A DNA stretch of 64,000 nucleotides from Nocardioides seonyuensis (GTDB lineage Bacteria; Actinomycetota; Actinomycetes; Propionibacteriales; Nocardioidaceae). A model generated the notes under the pieces. The model saw only the letters and a list, made by a program, of their open reading frames with translations, did no database searches and was not told the DNA's origin. The stretch covers positions 2,294,001 to 2,358,000 of the forward strand of contig NZ_CP038436.1 of the NCBI RefSeq assembly GCF_004683965.1, written 5' to 3'. The position numbers were made by a program, and so were the translations under genes. This document shows positions 54,588-62,808 of the stretch, one piece after another (position 1 is the first letter of the stretch; every line of letters begins with the position of its first letter).

Positions 54588-54848
54588 GGGGGGATCCTCA
54601 AGATCGTGAGCAGGTGGAACGGTCGCGACCCTCGCCTCTCGGGAGGGTCGAGGGAATCCTCTCCCACGTTCGTGGCAGCCAAACATTCACCGGGAAACGC
54701 GGTCGCGAGGTCGACCACGCGCGCTCGCGGACCTGTGCGGGCTCGTCCGGGACTCCTGGTCCATACCAGTACGGGGGCCGAGAACCGATCGACCGCGTGC
54801 ATGCAACAAGGAGTCGAGCCACCCCCTCGACGACAGGAAACGGATCAG

Positions 54849-56285
54849 ATGAACCTCGGAGTGACCCTGCTGAGTGCTGCGATCGCCCTCGCATGCGGCG
54901 TCGGAACGGCGCATGCCGCCCCGCTCACCACAGCACAGGGCGTGGCCACGCTGGCATCCGGCGCGACCTTCCACCTCGAGGGCTCCACGCTCGTCTACAC
55001 CGCGTCGCCCGGCGTCAACAACTACCCGTTCGTGGCGGGTGACGCCGGCTCACTGCTGATCTCGGACCCGGCGGAGACGATGGTGCCGGGTGCCGGTTGT
55101 GTGCTGACCGACCCGCCGTACGCCGACCAGGTGCTGTGCCCGATGCCGGCCGCGCTCCGGCTGGAGCTCGGTGACGGCGAGGACCGGGACCTCCTCGACC
55201 AGACGTTGCCGTCGCTGACGATCACCGTCGTCGGGGGCAGCGGCAACGACGCGCTCTCCGCCAACAACGACGTCGACAACGTGGTCACGCTCGACGGTGG
55301 CGACGGTGATGACGTGCTGAACGGCATGAGGTTCGCCGACACCCTGCTGGGCGGTGCGGGCAAGGACGCACTCCACGGCAACGGCGGCGACGACGCACTC
55401 CACGGCGGTGACGGCGACGACCACCTCGAGCCCGACACCTACCCTGACGTCGTCGGCAACGACCTCGTCGACGGTGGGCCGGGCTTCGACTCCGTGCAGG
55501 ACTGGGCCTCCATGACGACCGACCCCGCGTTCGCCATCTCCGTCACCGTGGACGGCCTCGCAAACGACGGGCGTCCCTCCGGGGAGCGCGACAACGTCAT
55601 CGCTGTCGAGCGGTTCGACGCCATCGCGCCGGGTCACTACGGGCTGGGCGACACCAACGACAGCATCGACCTTCCCAACTACGGCACCTCGGTCGTGCTG
55701 GGCAACGCCGGGGCCGACACCATCACGGGCAACGACGGAACCGAGACGATCGACGGTGGCGCCGGCGATGACACCCTCGAGGGCGGCTACGGCCACGACA
55801 CCATCACGGGCGGGCCTGGCCGCGACACCATCTTCGCGGACGAGACGTCCCAGCGGTGCTCCTACCTGACGGACTGCGTCGTCGTCCCGTTCGGCAACGA
55901 CCTCATCCTTGCCCGTGACGGCGAGGCAGACGTGATCGACTGCGGCGTCGGCGACGACCGCGCGGTCGTCGACCCGGTCGACACGGCCACCAACTGCGAG
56001 GAAGTGGACAGCAACAGCGCCCCGACGCCCGGTACGCCCACGCCGGGCACGTCGGCGCCGGGTACTTCGGCGCCCGGGACCTCGGCACCCGGCCAGGGCT
56101 GTGTGGTCCCCAAGCGGCTCAAGGGGCTCACCCTGCGCAAGGCGAGGAAGAAGCTCCAGCGCGCGCACTGCACGACGACCAAGGTGCGCAAGGTGGCGAG
56201 CAGGAAGATCCGCAAGGGCCGGGTGGTGAGCGCTGAGCAGAAGGGAGCGGTCGTCATCGTGCGGGTCTCGCGCGGACGCCGCTGA
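54849..56285 (+). CDS. Secreted RTX calcium-binding repeat protein with C-terminal PASTA domain
   Basis: 478 residues. Signal peptide (GVTLLSAAIALACGVGTAHA). Several nonapeptide GGxGxDx(L/I)x blocks: GGSGNDALSANNDVDNVV, GGDGDDVLNG, GGAGKDALHGNGGDDALHGGDGDDHL, and a second set GNAGADTITGNDGTETIDGGAGDDTLEGG. A Pro/Gly/Thr linker with GTSAPGTSAPG repeats joins a PASTA-like domain (CVVPKRLKGLTLRKARKKLQRAHC ... GRVVSAEQKGAVVIVRVS). RTX stretches would fold on calcium outside the cell; the PASTA unit could anchor to peptidoglycan. AGGAAA precedes the ATG. Confidence 0.87.
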   Translation: MNLGVTLLSAAIALACGVGTAHAAPLTTAQGVATLASGATFHLEGSTLVYTASPGVNNYPFVAGDAGSLLISDPAETMVPGAGCVLTDPPYADQVLCPMPAALRLELGDGEDRDLLDQTLPSLTITVVGGSGNDALSANNDVDNVVTLDGGDGDDVLNGMRFADTLLGGAGKDALHGNGGDDALHGGDGDDHLEPDTYPDVVGNDLVDGGPGFDSVQDWASMTTDPAFAISVTVDGLANDGRPSGERDNVIAVERFDAIAPGHYGLGDTNDSIDLPNYGTSVVLGNAGADTITGNDGTETIDGGAGDDTLEGGYGHDTITGGPGRDTIFADETSQRCSYLTDCVVVPFGNDLILARDGEADVIDCGVGDDRAVVDPVDTATNCEEVDSNSAPTPGTPTPGTSAPGTSAPGTSAPGQGCVVPKRLKGLTLRKARKKLQRAHCTTTKVRKVASRKIRKGRVVSAEQKGAVVIVRVSRGRR

Positions 56286-56305
56286 GCGGGTGGTGCAGGT
56301 CGCGG

Positions 56306-56381
56306 TGGTGCCCCAGGCAAGAGTCGAACTTGCGACCTTTCGCTTAGGAGGCGGCTGCTCTATCCACTGAGCTACTGGGGC
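56306..56381 (-). tRNA. tRNA-Arg (anticodon CCT), CCA encoded
   Basis: Minus strand. A 7-bp acceptor stem GCCCCAG/CTGGGGC, D-arm GCTC/GAGC, anticodon loop CTCCTAA (anticodon CCT), variable loop AGGTC, T-arm GCAAG/CTTGC with loop TTCGACT, discriminator A and genomic CCA (56308-56306). Reads AGG codons. Only three of five anticodon-stem positions pair (positions 27-43 G/A and 28-42 C/A are mismatched). Confidence 0.93.
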
Positions 56382-56499
56382 GTAGGAACCCATCCAACCA
56401 AAACCCGCGTGCGAAGCGCGACTTCGGGGGTTGGGACGTGCTTTGCGACGTGGAGTAAGTTTCCTCCCGGTCGGTCAGCATCACTGCCTGGGGGTAGAA

Positions 56500-57753
56500 G
56501 TGTCAGAAGAGTCGCGTCCACCCGCGACCGGCTCTGCCACCCCTGGAACCACCCCCGGCGCACGCAGGGCCGAGGTTGGCCGCAAGCACACCATCGGCCG
56601 CGTCATCGTGGCGTCGCTGCTGGTGCTCGGTCTGGTCACCGGCCTCGGCATGGTCTACCTCTACCGCCACCTCAGCGGCAACATCACCGGCGTCTCGCTC
56701 GGGGCGTTGGGCGAGGACCGGCCCGAGAAGGTCTACCGAGGCAACGGCGAGCCGCTCAACGTCCTGGTGATGGGCTCGGACTCCCGCGACTGCGAGGGGT
56801 GCGGCGTCGACGCCGAGGGGGGCGGCGGGTCCGACACCACGATCCTCGTCCACATCTCCGCCGACCGTGAGCGTGCCTACGCCGTCTCGATCCCGCGTGA
56901 CTCGATCATCGACCGCCCGGCCTGCGGTGATGACGACGAGATACCGGCGGAGACCGAGGTCAAGTGGAACGCCGCCTACAACGCGGGCGGCCCGGTCTGC
57001 ACCATGGAGCAGGTCGAGGCGACCACCGACATCTACGTCGACCACTTCGTGGTCGTCGACTTCAATGGGTTCGGAGACATGGTCGACGCCGTGGGCGGCG
57101 TGCCCGTCTGTGTCCCCGAGGACATCGACGACCCCAAGCACGAGATCTTCGTCCCGGCCGGCGACCCGTCCGTGCTCACCGGTGACGAGGCCCTCGACTA
57201 CGTCCGCGCTCGCTACGTCGGCGAGCTGGTCCAGCAGAACGACATCAGCCGCATCCGCCGCCAGCAGGCGTTCATCGCCGCGCTGGTGCGCAAGGTGAAG
57301 TCCGCCGGCACCCTCGCGCGGCTCGACAAGGTGGTGCCGTTCCTCGACGCCGCGACCTCGTCGCTCACCACCGACGACGAGCTCGACTCCGTCACCCGCA
57401 TCGGCAAGCTCGCCATGCAGCTGCAGAGCATCGGCCTCGACAACGTGAAGTTCGTGACGCTGCCGACGGAGTACTACCCCCGCGAGTCCGACCACTGGGG
57501 CAGTGTCTACTGGACCCCCGAGGCCGAGCAGATCTGGAAGCTCCTCAACGAGGACAAGCCCCTGCCGCCCAAGCTGCTGTCCAACGCGATCAGCGCCGAG
57601 CCGCCCGAGACCTCCAACGAGAGCGAGACCCCCTCGCCGACGGAGACGCCCTCGCCGACCGAGACCCCGTCGCCGTCCGAGACTGCCACCCCTGAGCCTC
57701 CTGCCCAGACCGAGACGCCGGAGCCGGAGCCCGTCCCGGGAGTCTGCGCGTGA
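56500..57753 (+). CDS. LytR-CpsA-Psr (LCP) family cell-wall glycopolymer transferase
   Basis: 417 residues. A cytoplasmic N-terminus and one membrane helix (VIVASLLVLGLVTGLGMVYLY) are followed by the extracellular LCP domain: LNVLVMGSDSRD, DTTILVHISADRERAYAVSIPRDS, VDFNGFGDMVDAVGGV and the Arg-rich RARYVGELVQQNDISRIRRQQ that binds the pyrophosphate lipid. The C-terminal 55 residues are Pro/Thr/Ser/Glu repeats (ETPSPTETPSPTETPSP), perhaps spanning the wall. GTG 56500 follows GGGGG. It attaches a glycopolymer (e.g. teichoic-acid-like or arabinogalactan-like) to peptidoglycan. The stop overlaps the next gene (GTGA). Confidence 0.92.
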   Translation: MSEESRPPATGSATPGTTPGARRAEVGRKHTIGRVIVASLLVLGLVTGLGMVYLYRHLSGNITGVSLGALGEDRPEKVYRGNGEPLNVLVMGSDSRDCEGCGVDAEGGGGSDTTILVHISADRERAYAVSIPRDSIIDRPACGDDDEIPAETEVKWNAAYNAGGPVCTMEQVEATTDIYVDHFVVVDFNGFGDMVDAVGGVPVCVPEDIDDPKHEIFVPAGDPSVLTGDEALDYVRARYVGELVQQNDISRIRRQQAFIAALVRKVKSAGTLARLDKVVPFLDAATSSLTTDDELDSVTRIGKLAMQLQSIGLDNVKFVTLPTEYYPRESDHWGSVYWTPEAEQIWKLLNEDKPLPPKLLSNAISAEPPETSNESETPSPTETPSPTETPSPSETATPEPPAQTETPEPEPVPGVCA

Positions 57754-57977
57754 GCGACCAGCCCGGCGACGAGCAGCCCGGCGACGACCAGCCCGGCGAC
57801 GAGCAGCCCGACGACGAGCAGGACGTCGTACCCGACGAGACGGACGCACAGGCCCGCGCGCGGGCAGAGGCCGCCCGTCAGCGGCGCCTCGACGAGGTCT
57901 TCGGCAGCGGGGAGCACCACGGCGGCGGCAAGGGCGATGCGTGGTACCGCGGCGAGGTCCCGCCCCACCACGGCTGA
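57750..57977 (+). CDS. Small acidic repeat protein coupled to LCP gene
   Basis: 75 residues: four tandem QPGDE/D pentapeptides, an acidic then helical Arg/Ala-rich centre (DAQARARAEAARQRRLDEVFG) and a C-terminus GDAWYRGEVPPHHG that looks conserved and functional. No membrane or signal segment. The GTG overlaps the LCP stop by four bases, so it is cotranslated; a partner role for the LCP enzyme is inference only. Confidence 0.7.
   Translation: MSDQPGDEQPGDDQPGDEQPDDEQDVVPDETDAQARARAEAARQRRLDEVFGSGEHHGGGKGDAWYRGEVPPHHG
57759..57818 (+). repeat. 15-base tandem repeat, four units, in the acidic protein gene
   Basis: CAGCCCGGCGACGAG-type units encode the QPGDE repeats; the last is slightly diverged. 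In-frame copy number could vary. Confidence 0.75.
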
Positions 57978-57986
57978 GAACGAGAC

Positions 57987-58043
57987 AGTCCGCTGCAAGA
58001 TGCCGGTCACATGACGTGGCCGAGCGGCATTTCGCAGCGGACT
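57987..58043. terminator. Long imperfect hairpin between convergent genes
   Basis: AGTCCGCTGC (57987-57996) and GCAGCGGACT (58034-58043) pair perfectly and pairing continues inward through ATGCCG/CGGCAT. Between the acidic-protein and mscL gene ends; likely a two-way terminator. Confidence 0.6.
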
Positions 58044-58058
58044 ATCCGGGGTGCAGGC

Positions 58059-58412
58059 TCAGACGGCGCCGCCGCGGCTGCGCAGGGCGTCGCGGATGTC
58101 GGTGAGGAGGACGATGTCCTCGGGGGTGCCCTCCTCGTCGGAGGGGAAGAACTTCTCCTTGGCCTTGGTGTAGGGCACGATCACGAAGAAGTAGACGACC
58201 GCGGCCATGATCAGGAACGCGATCACCGCGTTGAGGAACGCCCCGAAGCTCTGGGGGTCGTTCGCGAAGATGTCGTCGGCGGACTCGGGCATCAGGCCGG
58301 TGAGCCACTCGGTGAACGTGGTGACGACCTCGGCGAAGGCCAGGGCGACGATCAGGCCGGTCGCGATCTCGATCAGGTTGCCCCGCAGGACGAAGTTCTT
58401 GAAGCCGCTCAC
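58059..58412 (-). CDS. mscL: Large-conductance mechanosensitive channel
   Basis: 117 residues of the pentameric MscL channel: SGFKNFVLRGNLIEIATGLIVALAF (N-terminal amphipathic helix and TM1), a short outer loop, TM2 VIAFLIMAAVVYFFVIVPY and the cytoplasmic helix with TDIRDALRSR. Releases solutes on hypo-osmotic shock. GTG 58412 has AAGGAG seven bases upstream, so the longer frame to 58469 is not used. Confidence 0.94.
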   Translation of the reverse strand: MSGFKNFVLRGNLIEIATGLIVALAFAEVVTTFTEWLTGLMPESADDIFANDPQSFGAFLNAVIAFLIMAAVVYFFVIVPYTKAKEKFFPSDEEGTPEDIVLLTDIRDALRSRGGAV

Positions 58413-58476
58413 GTGGATCTCCTTCTTCAGGCCCCTAGGCGGAGCCACGATTGGATGACGACCAGCCACGTTAGCG

Positions 58477-59115
58477 TCAGTAGCCCACCGTGAGGAACTG
58501 CGACAGCGCCGCGCTCGTGACGTCGAGCGAGTCGTGGGCCGCCACGGCCATCACGACGAGGGCGCCGCCGCCGTGTCCACCGGCCGGACCCTCGGGCAGC
58601 CCCTCGGGGACGGCGAGCACCGTCGCGCCGGTGGTCACGACCTGGGCGGCACCGGTGCCCGGGTCGGTCGCGAGGAGGTCGACCACGTCGCCGGGTCGCA
58701 GCAGCGCCGCCATCCCGGCGTCGGGGAGCCGCACGGGCAGCACGGCGTCATCCGGGTGGGCCTCGGCCAGCGAGCGTCCGACGAGACGCACCGAGGTCAG
58801 TGGCTCGCCCCGGGTGACCGGGGATGCCAGCACCCGCCCGACCGCGTCGGAGGCCAGCCGGTCGGGCGCCGCTCCAGCGGGCAGGGCGCGCATGCTGACG
58901 TCGCCGTCCGCCAGCCGCACGCCTGCCGGGAGGTCACGCGTCGCGACGGGGACCTCCACCGAGGCGGGTGTGGGAGGCGAGGCGACCCGCATCGCGGCCA
59001 GCACAGCGGCGCCGGCCAGGCCGGCCGCGATCAGGCGGCGGCGTCGCAGGACCCGGCGGCGCAGGCCGCGCAGGCGGCGTCGCAGGACGGACGTGGGACC
59101 CCCGGGCGAGTGCAT
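58477..59115 (-). CDS. SAF-domain protein (CpaB/RcpC-like)
   Basis: 212 residues: basic N-terminus (LRRRLRGLRRRVLRRRR), one membrane helix (LIAAGLAGAAVLAAM), then a SAF domain (VPVATRDLPAGVRLADGDVSMRALP ... DAVGRVLASPVTRGEPL) and a C-terminal beta domain (LRPGDVVDLLATDPGTGAAQVVTTG). This is the architecture of the pilus assembly protein CpaB/RcpC, but no tad genes are nearby. The ATG follows TACGGT (59127-59122) by six bases. Confidence 0.82.
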   Translation of the reverse strand: MHSPGGPTSVLRRRLRGLRRRVLRRRRLIAAGLAGAAVLAAMRVASPPTPASVEVPVATRDLPAGVRLADGDVSMRALPAGAAPDRLASDAVGRVLASPVTRGEPLTSVRLVGRSLAEAHPDDAVLPVRLPDAGMAALLRPGDVVDLLATDPGTGAAQVVTTGATVLAVPEGLPEGPAGGHGGGALVVMAVAAHDSLDVTSAALSQFLTVGY

Positions 59116-59121
59116 CCGACG

Positions 59122-59127
59122 ACCGTA
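59122..59127 (-). promoter_or_regulatory. -10 box of leaderless SAF gene
   Basis: TACGGT on the minus strand, six bases before ATG 59115. Confidence 0.45.
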
Positions 59128-59166
59128 GGGCGCGACGGGGTGGGCGTGCGCGCTCTCTCCACAGGG

Positions 59167-59469
59167 TCAGTCGGAGGAGGAGCCCGAGGAGTTCGTCGTC
59201 GACGTCGACGGCGTGGAGGGCGTGCTGCTGCTGGAGGACTTGCCCTCGCCGCTGGAGGAGGACTTGGTCGCGGTGTCCGAGGAGCTCGAGCCGGAGCGGC
59301 TGTCGGTGCGGTAGAAGCCCGAGCCCTTGAACACCACGCCGACGGCGTTGAAGACCTTGCGCAGCCGTCCGTCGCACTCGGGGCAGTGGGTGAGCGCGTC
59401 GTCGCTGAAGCTCTGGAACTGTTCGAAGGCGTGACCGCACTCGGTGCAGGCGTACTGGTACGTGGGCAT
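59167..59469 (-). CDS. FmdB-family zinc ribbon protein
   Basis: 100 residues. The zinc ribbon PTYQYACTECGHAFEQFQSFSDD ... HCPECDGRLRKVFNAVGVVFKGSGFY has two CxxC pairs and is the conserved FmdB domain; a Ser/Thr-rich low-complexity tail follows (SSSSGEGKSSSSSTPSTPS). Function of the family is unclear; often proposed regulatory. ATG 59469 is used; TAAGAT stands nine bases upstream on the minus strand. Divergent from the acylase gene with only 44 bases between starts. Confidence 0.9.
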   Translation of the reverse strand: MPTYQYACTECGHAFEQFQSFSDDALTHCPECDGRLRKVFNAVGVVFKGSGFYRTDSRSGSSSSDTATKSSSSGEGKSSSSSTPSTPSTSTTNSSGSSSD

Positions 59470-59513
59470 GGTGGCCAAATCTTACTGCACGGGTACGGCA
59501 CAATTGCCGCGCG

Positions 59514-62141
59514 ATGAGCGAGCACGAGCAGGACCCCGCCCCCGTCTCTGTCGACGAGCCGTCTGCCTGGCAACGGTTCTGGGCGGCGCCGCGCCCCGTC
59601 CGCTGGACAGCCTGGGTCGCCGTCGGGGTCGTGCTCCTGCTCCTCGTGCTCGCGGGCGTGGGCACCTACTTCGTACGCCGACCGCTGCCGCAGACCGGCG
59701 GCGAGGCGAGGCTTCCCGGCCTGACCGGCGAGGTCGAGGTCGTCCGCGACGATCACGGGATCCCGCACATCTACGCCGACACCGACGCCGACCTGCTGCG
59801 CGCCCAGGGCTACGTGCAGGCCCAAGAGCGCTTCTTCGAGATGGACGTGCGTCGTCACGTGACCTCGGGCCGCCTCTCGGAGATCTTCGGCGAGGAGACG
59901 CTCGAGACCGACAAGTTCATCCGCACGATGGGCTGGCGCCGGGTCGCCGAGGACGAGTGGGCCCTCCTGCAGCCGGCCACCCGCGACGCGCTGACGGCGT
60001 ACTCCGAGGGCGTCAACGCGTATCTCGAGGACCGCGGCACCTCCAGCATCGCGGTGGAGTACTCCGTGCTCGGTCTGGGCGGCCTGCGCTACACGCCGGA
60101 GCCGTGGACACCGGTCGACTCCCTCGCGTGGCTCAAGGCGATGGCGTGGGACCTGCGCGGCAACATGGAGGCCGAGGTCGACCGGGTGCTGCTCTCCCTC
60201 GAGCACGACGAGGAGGAGGTCGCGCAGCTCTACCCCGACTACGACCACGACGCCCATCCGCCGATCGTCGACACCGGCGGTGTCGTCGACGGCGTCTTCG
60301 AGCAGAACGCCAGCGGAAACGCCACGCGCGACCCCAAGCGCCCGCCCTACCCCGACGAGGCCATCGACGCGCTGCGACGCGTGCGCGACCAGGCCGACGC
60401 GATGCCCGCGCTGCTCGGTCGGGGCGACGGGATCGGCAGCAACTCCTGGGTCGTCGACGGCGACCACAGCAACACCGGGGCCCCGCTGCTGGCCAACGAC
60501 CCGCACCTCGGCGTCAGCCAGCCGGGGGTGTGGATGCAGATGGGCCTGCACTGCCGCGAGGCCGGGCCCGACTGCACGCTCGACGTCGCCGGCTTCACGT
60601 TCTCCGGCGTCCCCGGGATCGTGATCGGTCACAACGCCGACATCGCGTGGGGCTTCACCAACCTGGGACCGGACGTCACCGACCTCTACCTCGAGCAGAC
60701 CGAGGGTGACGACCGCTGGGTCCAGGACGGCGAGACCCAGCCCATGCGCGTGCGCCACGAGACCATCGAGGTGCTCGGGGGCGACGACTTCGACCTCCGC
60801 ATCCGCGAGACCGACCACGGGCCGCTGATCAGCGACGTCTCCGCGGACTTCGCGACCCTGGGAGCCAACGCGCCCACCGACGAGCCGGGGGACCGCGGCA
60901 GCGGCTACGCCGTCGCGCTCGAGTGGACCGCGCTGGACCCCGCTCCCACCGCCGACGCGATCCTGATGCTCAACCAGGCCTCCGACTGGGACGAGTTCCG
61001 CGCGGCGGCCGCGGCGTTCGCCGTACCCGCCCAGAACCTCGTCTACGCCGACCGCGAGGGGCACATCGGCTACCAGGCGCCCGGCCGGATCCCGATCCGC
61101 AAGTCCGGCAACGACGGCTCGATGCCGGTGGAGGGCTGGATCTCCGCCAACGACTGGACCGGCGACTTCATCCCCTTCGACGGGCTGCCCAGCGTGCTCG
61201 ACCCGGAGGAGGGGTTCATCGTCACCGCCAACCAGGCGGTGATCGACGAGGAGTACCCCTACCTGCTCACCCGCGACTGGGACCTCGGCTACCGCTCGAC
61301 GCGCATCCGCGACCTGCTGGAGCAGGAGGGGGAGCTGTCGGTCTCGGAGATGGCAGACCTCCAGCTCGACACCGCCAACCCGATGGCCCCGGTGCTGGTG
61401 CCCTACCTCCTCGACATCGGCGAGCTGCCGTCGGGCTACTACCGCCAGGCCCAGGAGCTGCTCGCCTCCTGGGACTTCTCCCAGCCCGCCGACAGCGCCC
61501 CCGCGGCCTACTTCAACGTGGTCTGGCGCAACCTGCTCGAGCTGACCTTCCACGACGAGCTGCGGCCCGGCAACTGGCCCAACGGCGACGACCGCTGGTT
61601 CGCCGTCGTCACCGAGATGCTCGACCACCCCGCCGGCCCGTGGTGGGACGACGTGCGGACCGACGGCACCGAGACGCGCGACGACATCCTGCTCGCGGCG
61701 ATGACCGAGGCCCGCGACGAGCTGACCGAGCGACGCTCACGCGACCCGCAGCTGTGGGAGTGGGGTCAGCTGCACCGCATGAACCTCCACTCCAGCACCC
61801 TCGGCGAGTCCGGCATCGGGCTGGTCGAGCGGCTCGTCAACCGCGACGGCTGGGAGGTCGGCGGCGGCAGCGCCATCGTCGATGCCACCTCGTGGGACGC
61901 GGCCCAGGGCTATGAGGTCACGGCCGCGCCGTCGATGCGCATGGTCGTCTCGCTCGCCGACTGGGACGCCTCACGGTGGATCAACCTCACCGGCGTCTCC
62001 GGTCACCCGGCCTCCTCGCACTACTCCGACCAGACCGAGCTGTGGGTCGCCGGCGACTACCTGCCCTGGGCCTTCTCCCGGGAGGCCGTCGACGAGGCGG
62101 CCGAGGACACGCTCACCCTGGTGCCTCCAGACGCGGGTTGA
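59514..62141 (+). CDS. Penicillin-acylase-family Ntn hydrolase
   Basis: 875 residues, membrane-anchored by one N-terminal helix (WVAVGVVLLLLVLAGVGTYF). The precursor has an alpha part (VEVVRDDHGIPHIYADTDADLLRAQGYVQAQERFFEMD), a spacer and the autocleavage site Gly-Ser309 in GIGSNSWVVDGD, where Ser309 would become the N-terminal nucleophile; LLANDPHL, GVPGIVIGHNADIAWGFTN and the NQAS/YADREGHIGYQAPGRIP segments complete the family pattern. Probably hydrolyses acyl amides such as acyl-homoserine lactones or antibiotics outside the cell. CACAAT lies nine bases before the ATG. The final GGT-TGA is part of a palindromic repeat. Confidence 0.92.
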   Translation: MSEHEQDPAPVSVDEPSAWQRFWAAPRPVRWTAWVAVGVVLLLLVLAGVGTYFVRRPLPQTGGEARLPGLTGEVEVVRDDHGIPHIYADTDADLLRAQGYVQAQERFFEMDVRRHVTSGRLSEIFGEETLETDKFIRTMGWRRVAEDEWALLQPATRDALTAYSEGVNAYLEDRGTSSIAVEYSVLGLGGLRYTPEPWTPVDSLAWLKAMAWDLRGNMEAEVDRVLLSLEHDEEEVAQLYPDYDHDAHPPIVDTGGVVDGVFEQNASGNATRDPKRPPYPDEAIDALRRVRDQADAMPALLGRGDGIGSNSWVVDGDHSNTGAPLLANDPHLGVSQPGVWMQMGLHCREAGPDCTLDVAGFTFSGVPGIVIGHNADIAWGFTNLGPDVTDLYLEQTEGDDRWVQDGETQPMRVRHETIEVLGGDDFDLRIRETDHGPLISDVSADFATLGANAPTDEPGDRGSGYAVALEWTALDPAPTADAILMLNQASDWDEFRAAAAAFAVPAQNLVYADREGHIGYQAPGRIPIRKSGNDGSMPVEGWISANDWTGDFIPFDGLPSVLDPEEGFIVTANQAVIDEEYPYLLTRDWDLGYRSTRIRDLLEQEGELSVSEMADLQLDTANPMAPVLVPYLLDIGELPSGYYRQAQELLASWDFSQPADSAPAAYFNVVWRNLLELTFHDELRPGNWPNGDDRWFAVVTEMLDHPAGPWWDDVRTDGTETRDDILLAAMTEARDELTERRSRDPQLWEWGQLHRMNLHSSTLGESGIGLVERLVNRDGWEVGGGSAIVDATSWDAAQGYEVTAAPSMRMVVSLADWDASRWINLTGVSGHPASSHYSDQTELWVAGDYLPWAFSREAVDEAAEDTLTLVPPDAG

Positions 62142-62213
62142 GGAGGCGCGCTGGCGCCGTCACGAAACCAGGCCGGGTTTCGTGACAGGACTCCGTCCTT
62201 CCTCAACCATCGA
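62136..62213. repeat. Palindromic element pair (copies c1, c2)
   Basis: c1 62136-62169 (minus orientation, inner stem GGCGC/GCGCC) and c2 62176-62213 (inner stem AGGAC/GTCCT) face each other. Their GGTTGA ends give the stop codons of both convergent neighbours (TGA 62139-62141 and, on the minus strand, 62205-62203). Confidence 0.85.
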
Positions 62214-62802
62214 GGGCGGTGAGCGCCACCACGCCCCGCGGGGCGAGGGCGTGCGAGACCCGGCGGTCGTGGGCCTCGACGGGCACGGCGAGGCCGACCT
62301 CGTCGTCGTACAGCACAACCGCCGTGGGTGTGCCGGACCCGACCCGGGCGAGCGCGCGGTCGTAGGACCCGCCCCCGCGGCCGAGACGGTCGCCGGCGGG
62401 GGAGACCGCGAGGCCCGGGACCAGCACCACGTCGGCAGCTCGCACCGCGTCGACCCCCAGCGTCGCTCCGGTCGGCTCCTGCAGGCCACGAGCTGCCGAC
62501 ATGATGTCGTCGGGGCCGGTGTACGCCGCCCAGTCCAGGTCGTTGTCGTCGAGCAGCACCGGCAGCAGCACGCGCGTGCCCGAGGCCAGCAGCGCGTCCA
62601 GCAGGGGCCGGGTGCCGGGCTCGGTGCCGACGGAGACGTAGGCAGCCACGGTGCGGGCACGCGACACGGCCTCCCACGCGAGCGCCTGCGCACGGATCGC
62701 CTCGGCCGCGGCGTCGCGCGCGGCAGGCGGGCGGAGCGTCCGCGCGGCCAGCACGGAGGCGCGCAGCGGTCCCTTGCCCTGACCGCCGACCGACCCGTTC
62801 AC
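62203..62802 (-). CDS. 5-formyltetrahydrofolate cyclo-ligase
   Basis: ATP-dependent conversion of 5-formyl-THF to methenyl-THF. 199 residues with a basic N-terminus (LRASVLAARTLRP), YVSVGTEPGTRPLLDALLA, VLLPVLLDD, and the family signature VPGLAVSPAGDRLGRGGGSYDRAL. Starts at GTG 62802, six bases after TAGGCT, so leaderless. Its last codons (LDG, stop) lie within repeat copy c2. Divergent from the UDP-glucose pyrophosphorylase gene. Confidence 0.9.
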   Translation of the reverse strand: MNGSVGGQGKGPLRASVLAARTLRPPAARDAAAEAIRAQALAWEAVSRARTVAAYVSVGTEPGTRPLLDALLASGTRVLLPVLLDDNDLDWAAYTGPDDIMSAARGLQEPTGATLGVDAVRAADVVLVPGLAVSPAGDRLGRGGGSYDRALARVGSGTPTAVVLYDDEVGLAVPVEAHDRRVSHALAPRGVVALTALDG

Positions 62803-62808
62803 CGGGTC

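Noticed and set aside
56306..56381. Integration of a mobile element at the tRNA-Arg gene
   Set aside because: No integrase and no duplicated tRNA 3' end was seen within the window on either side.
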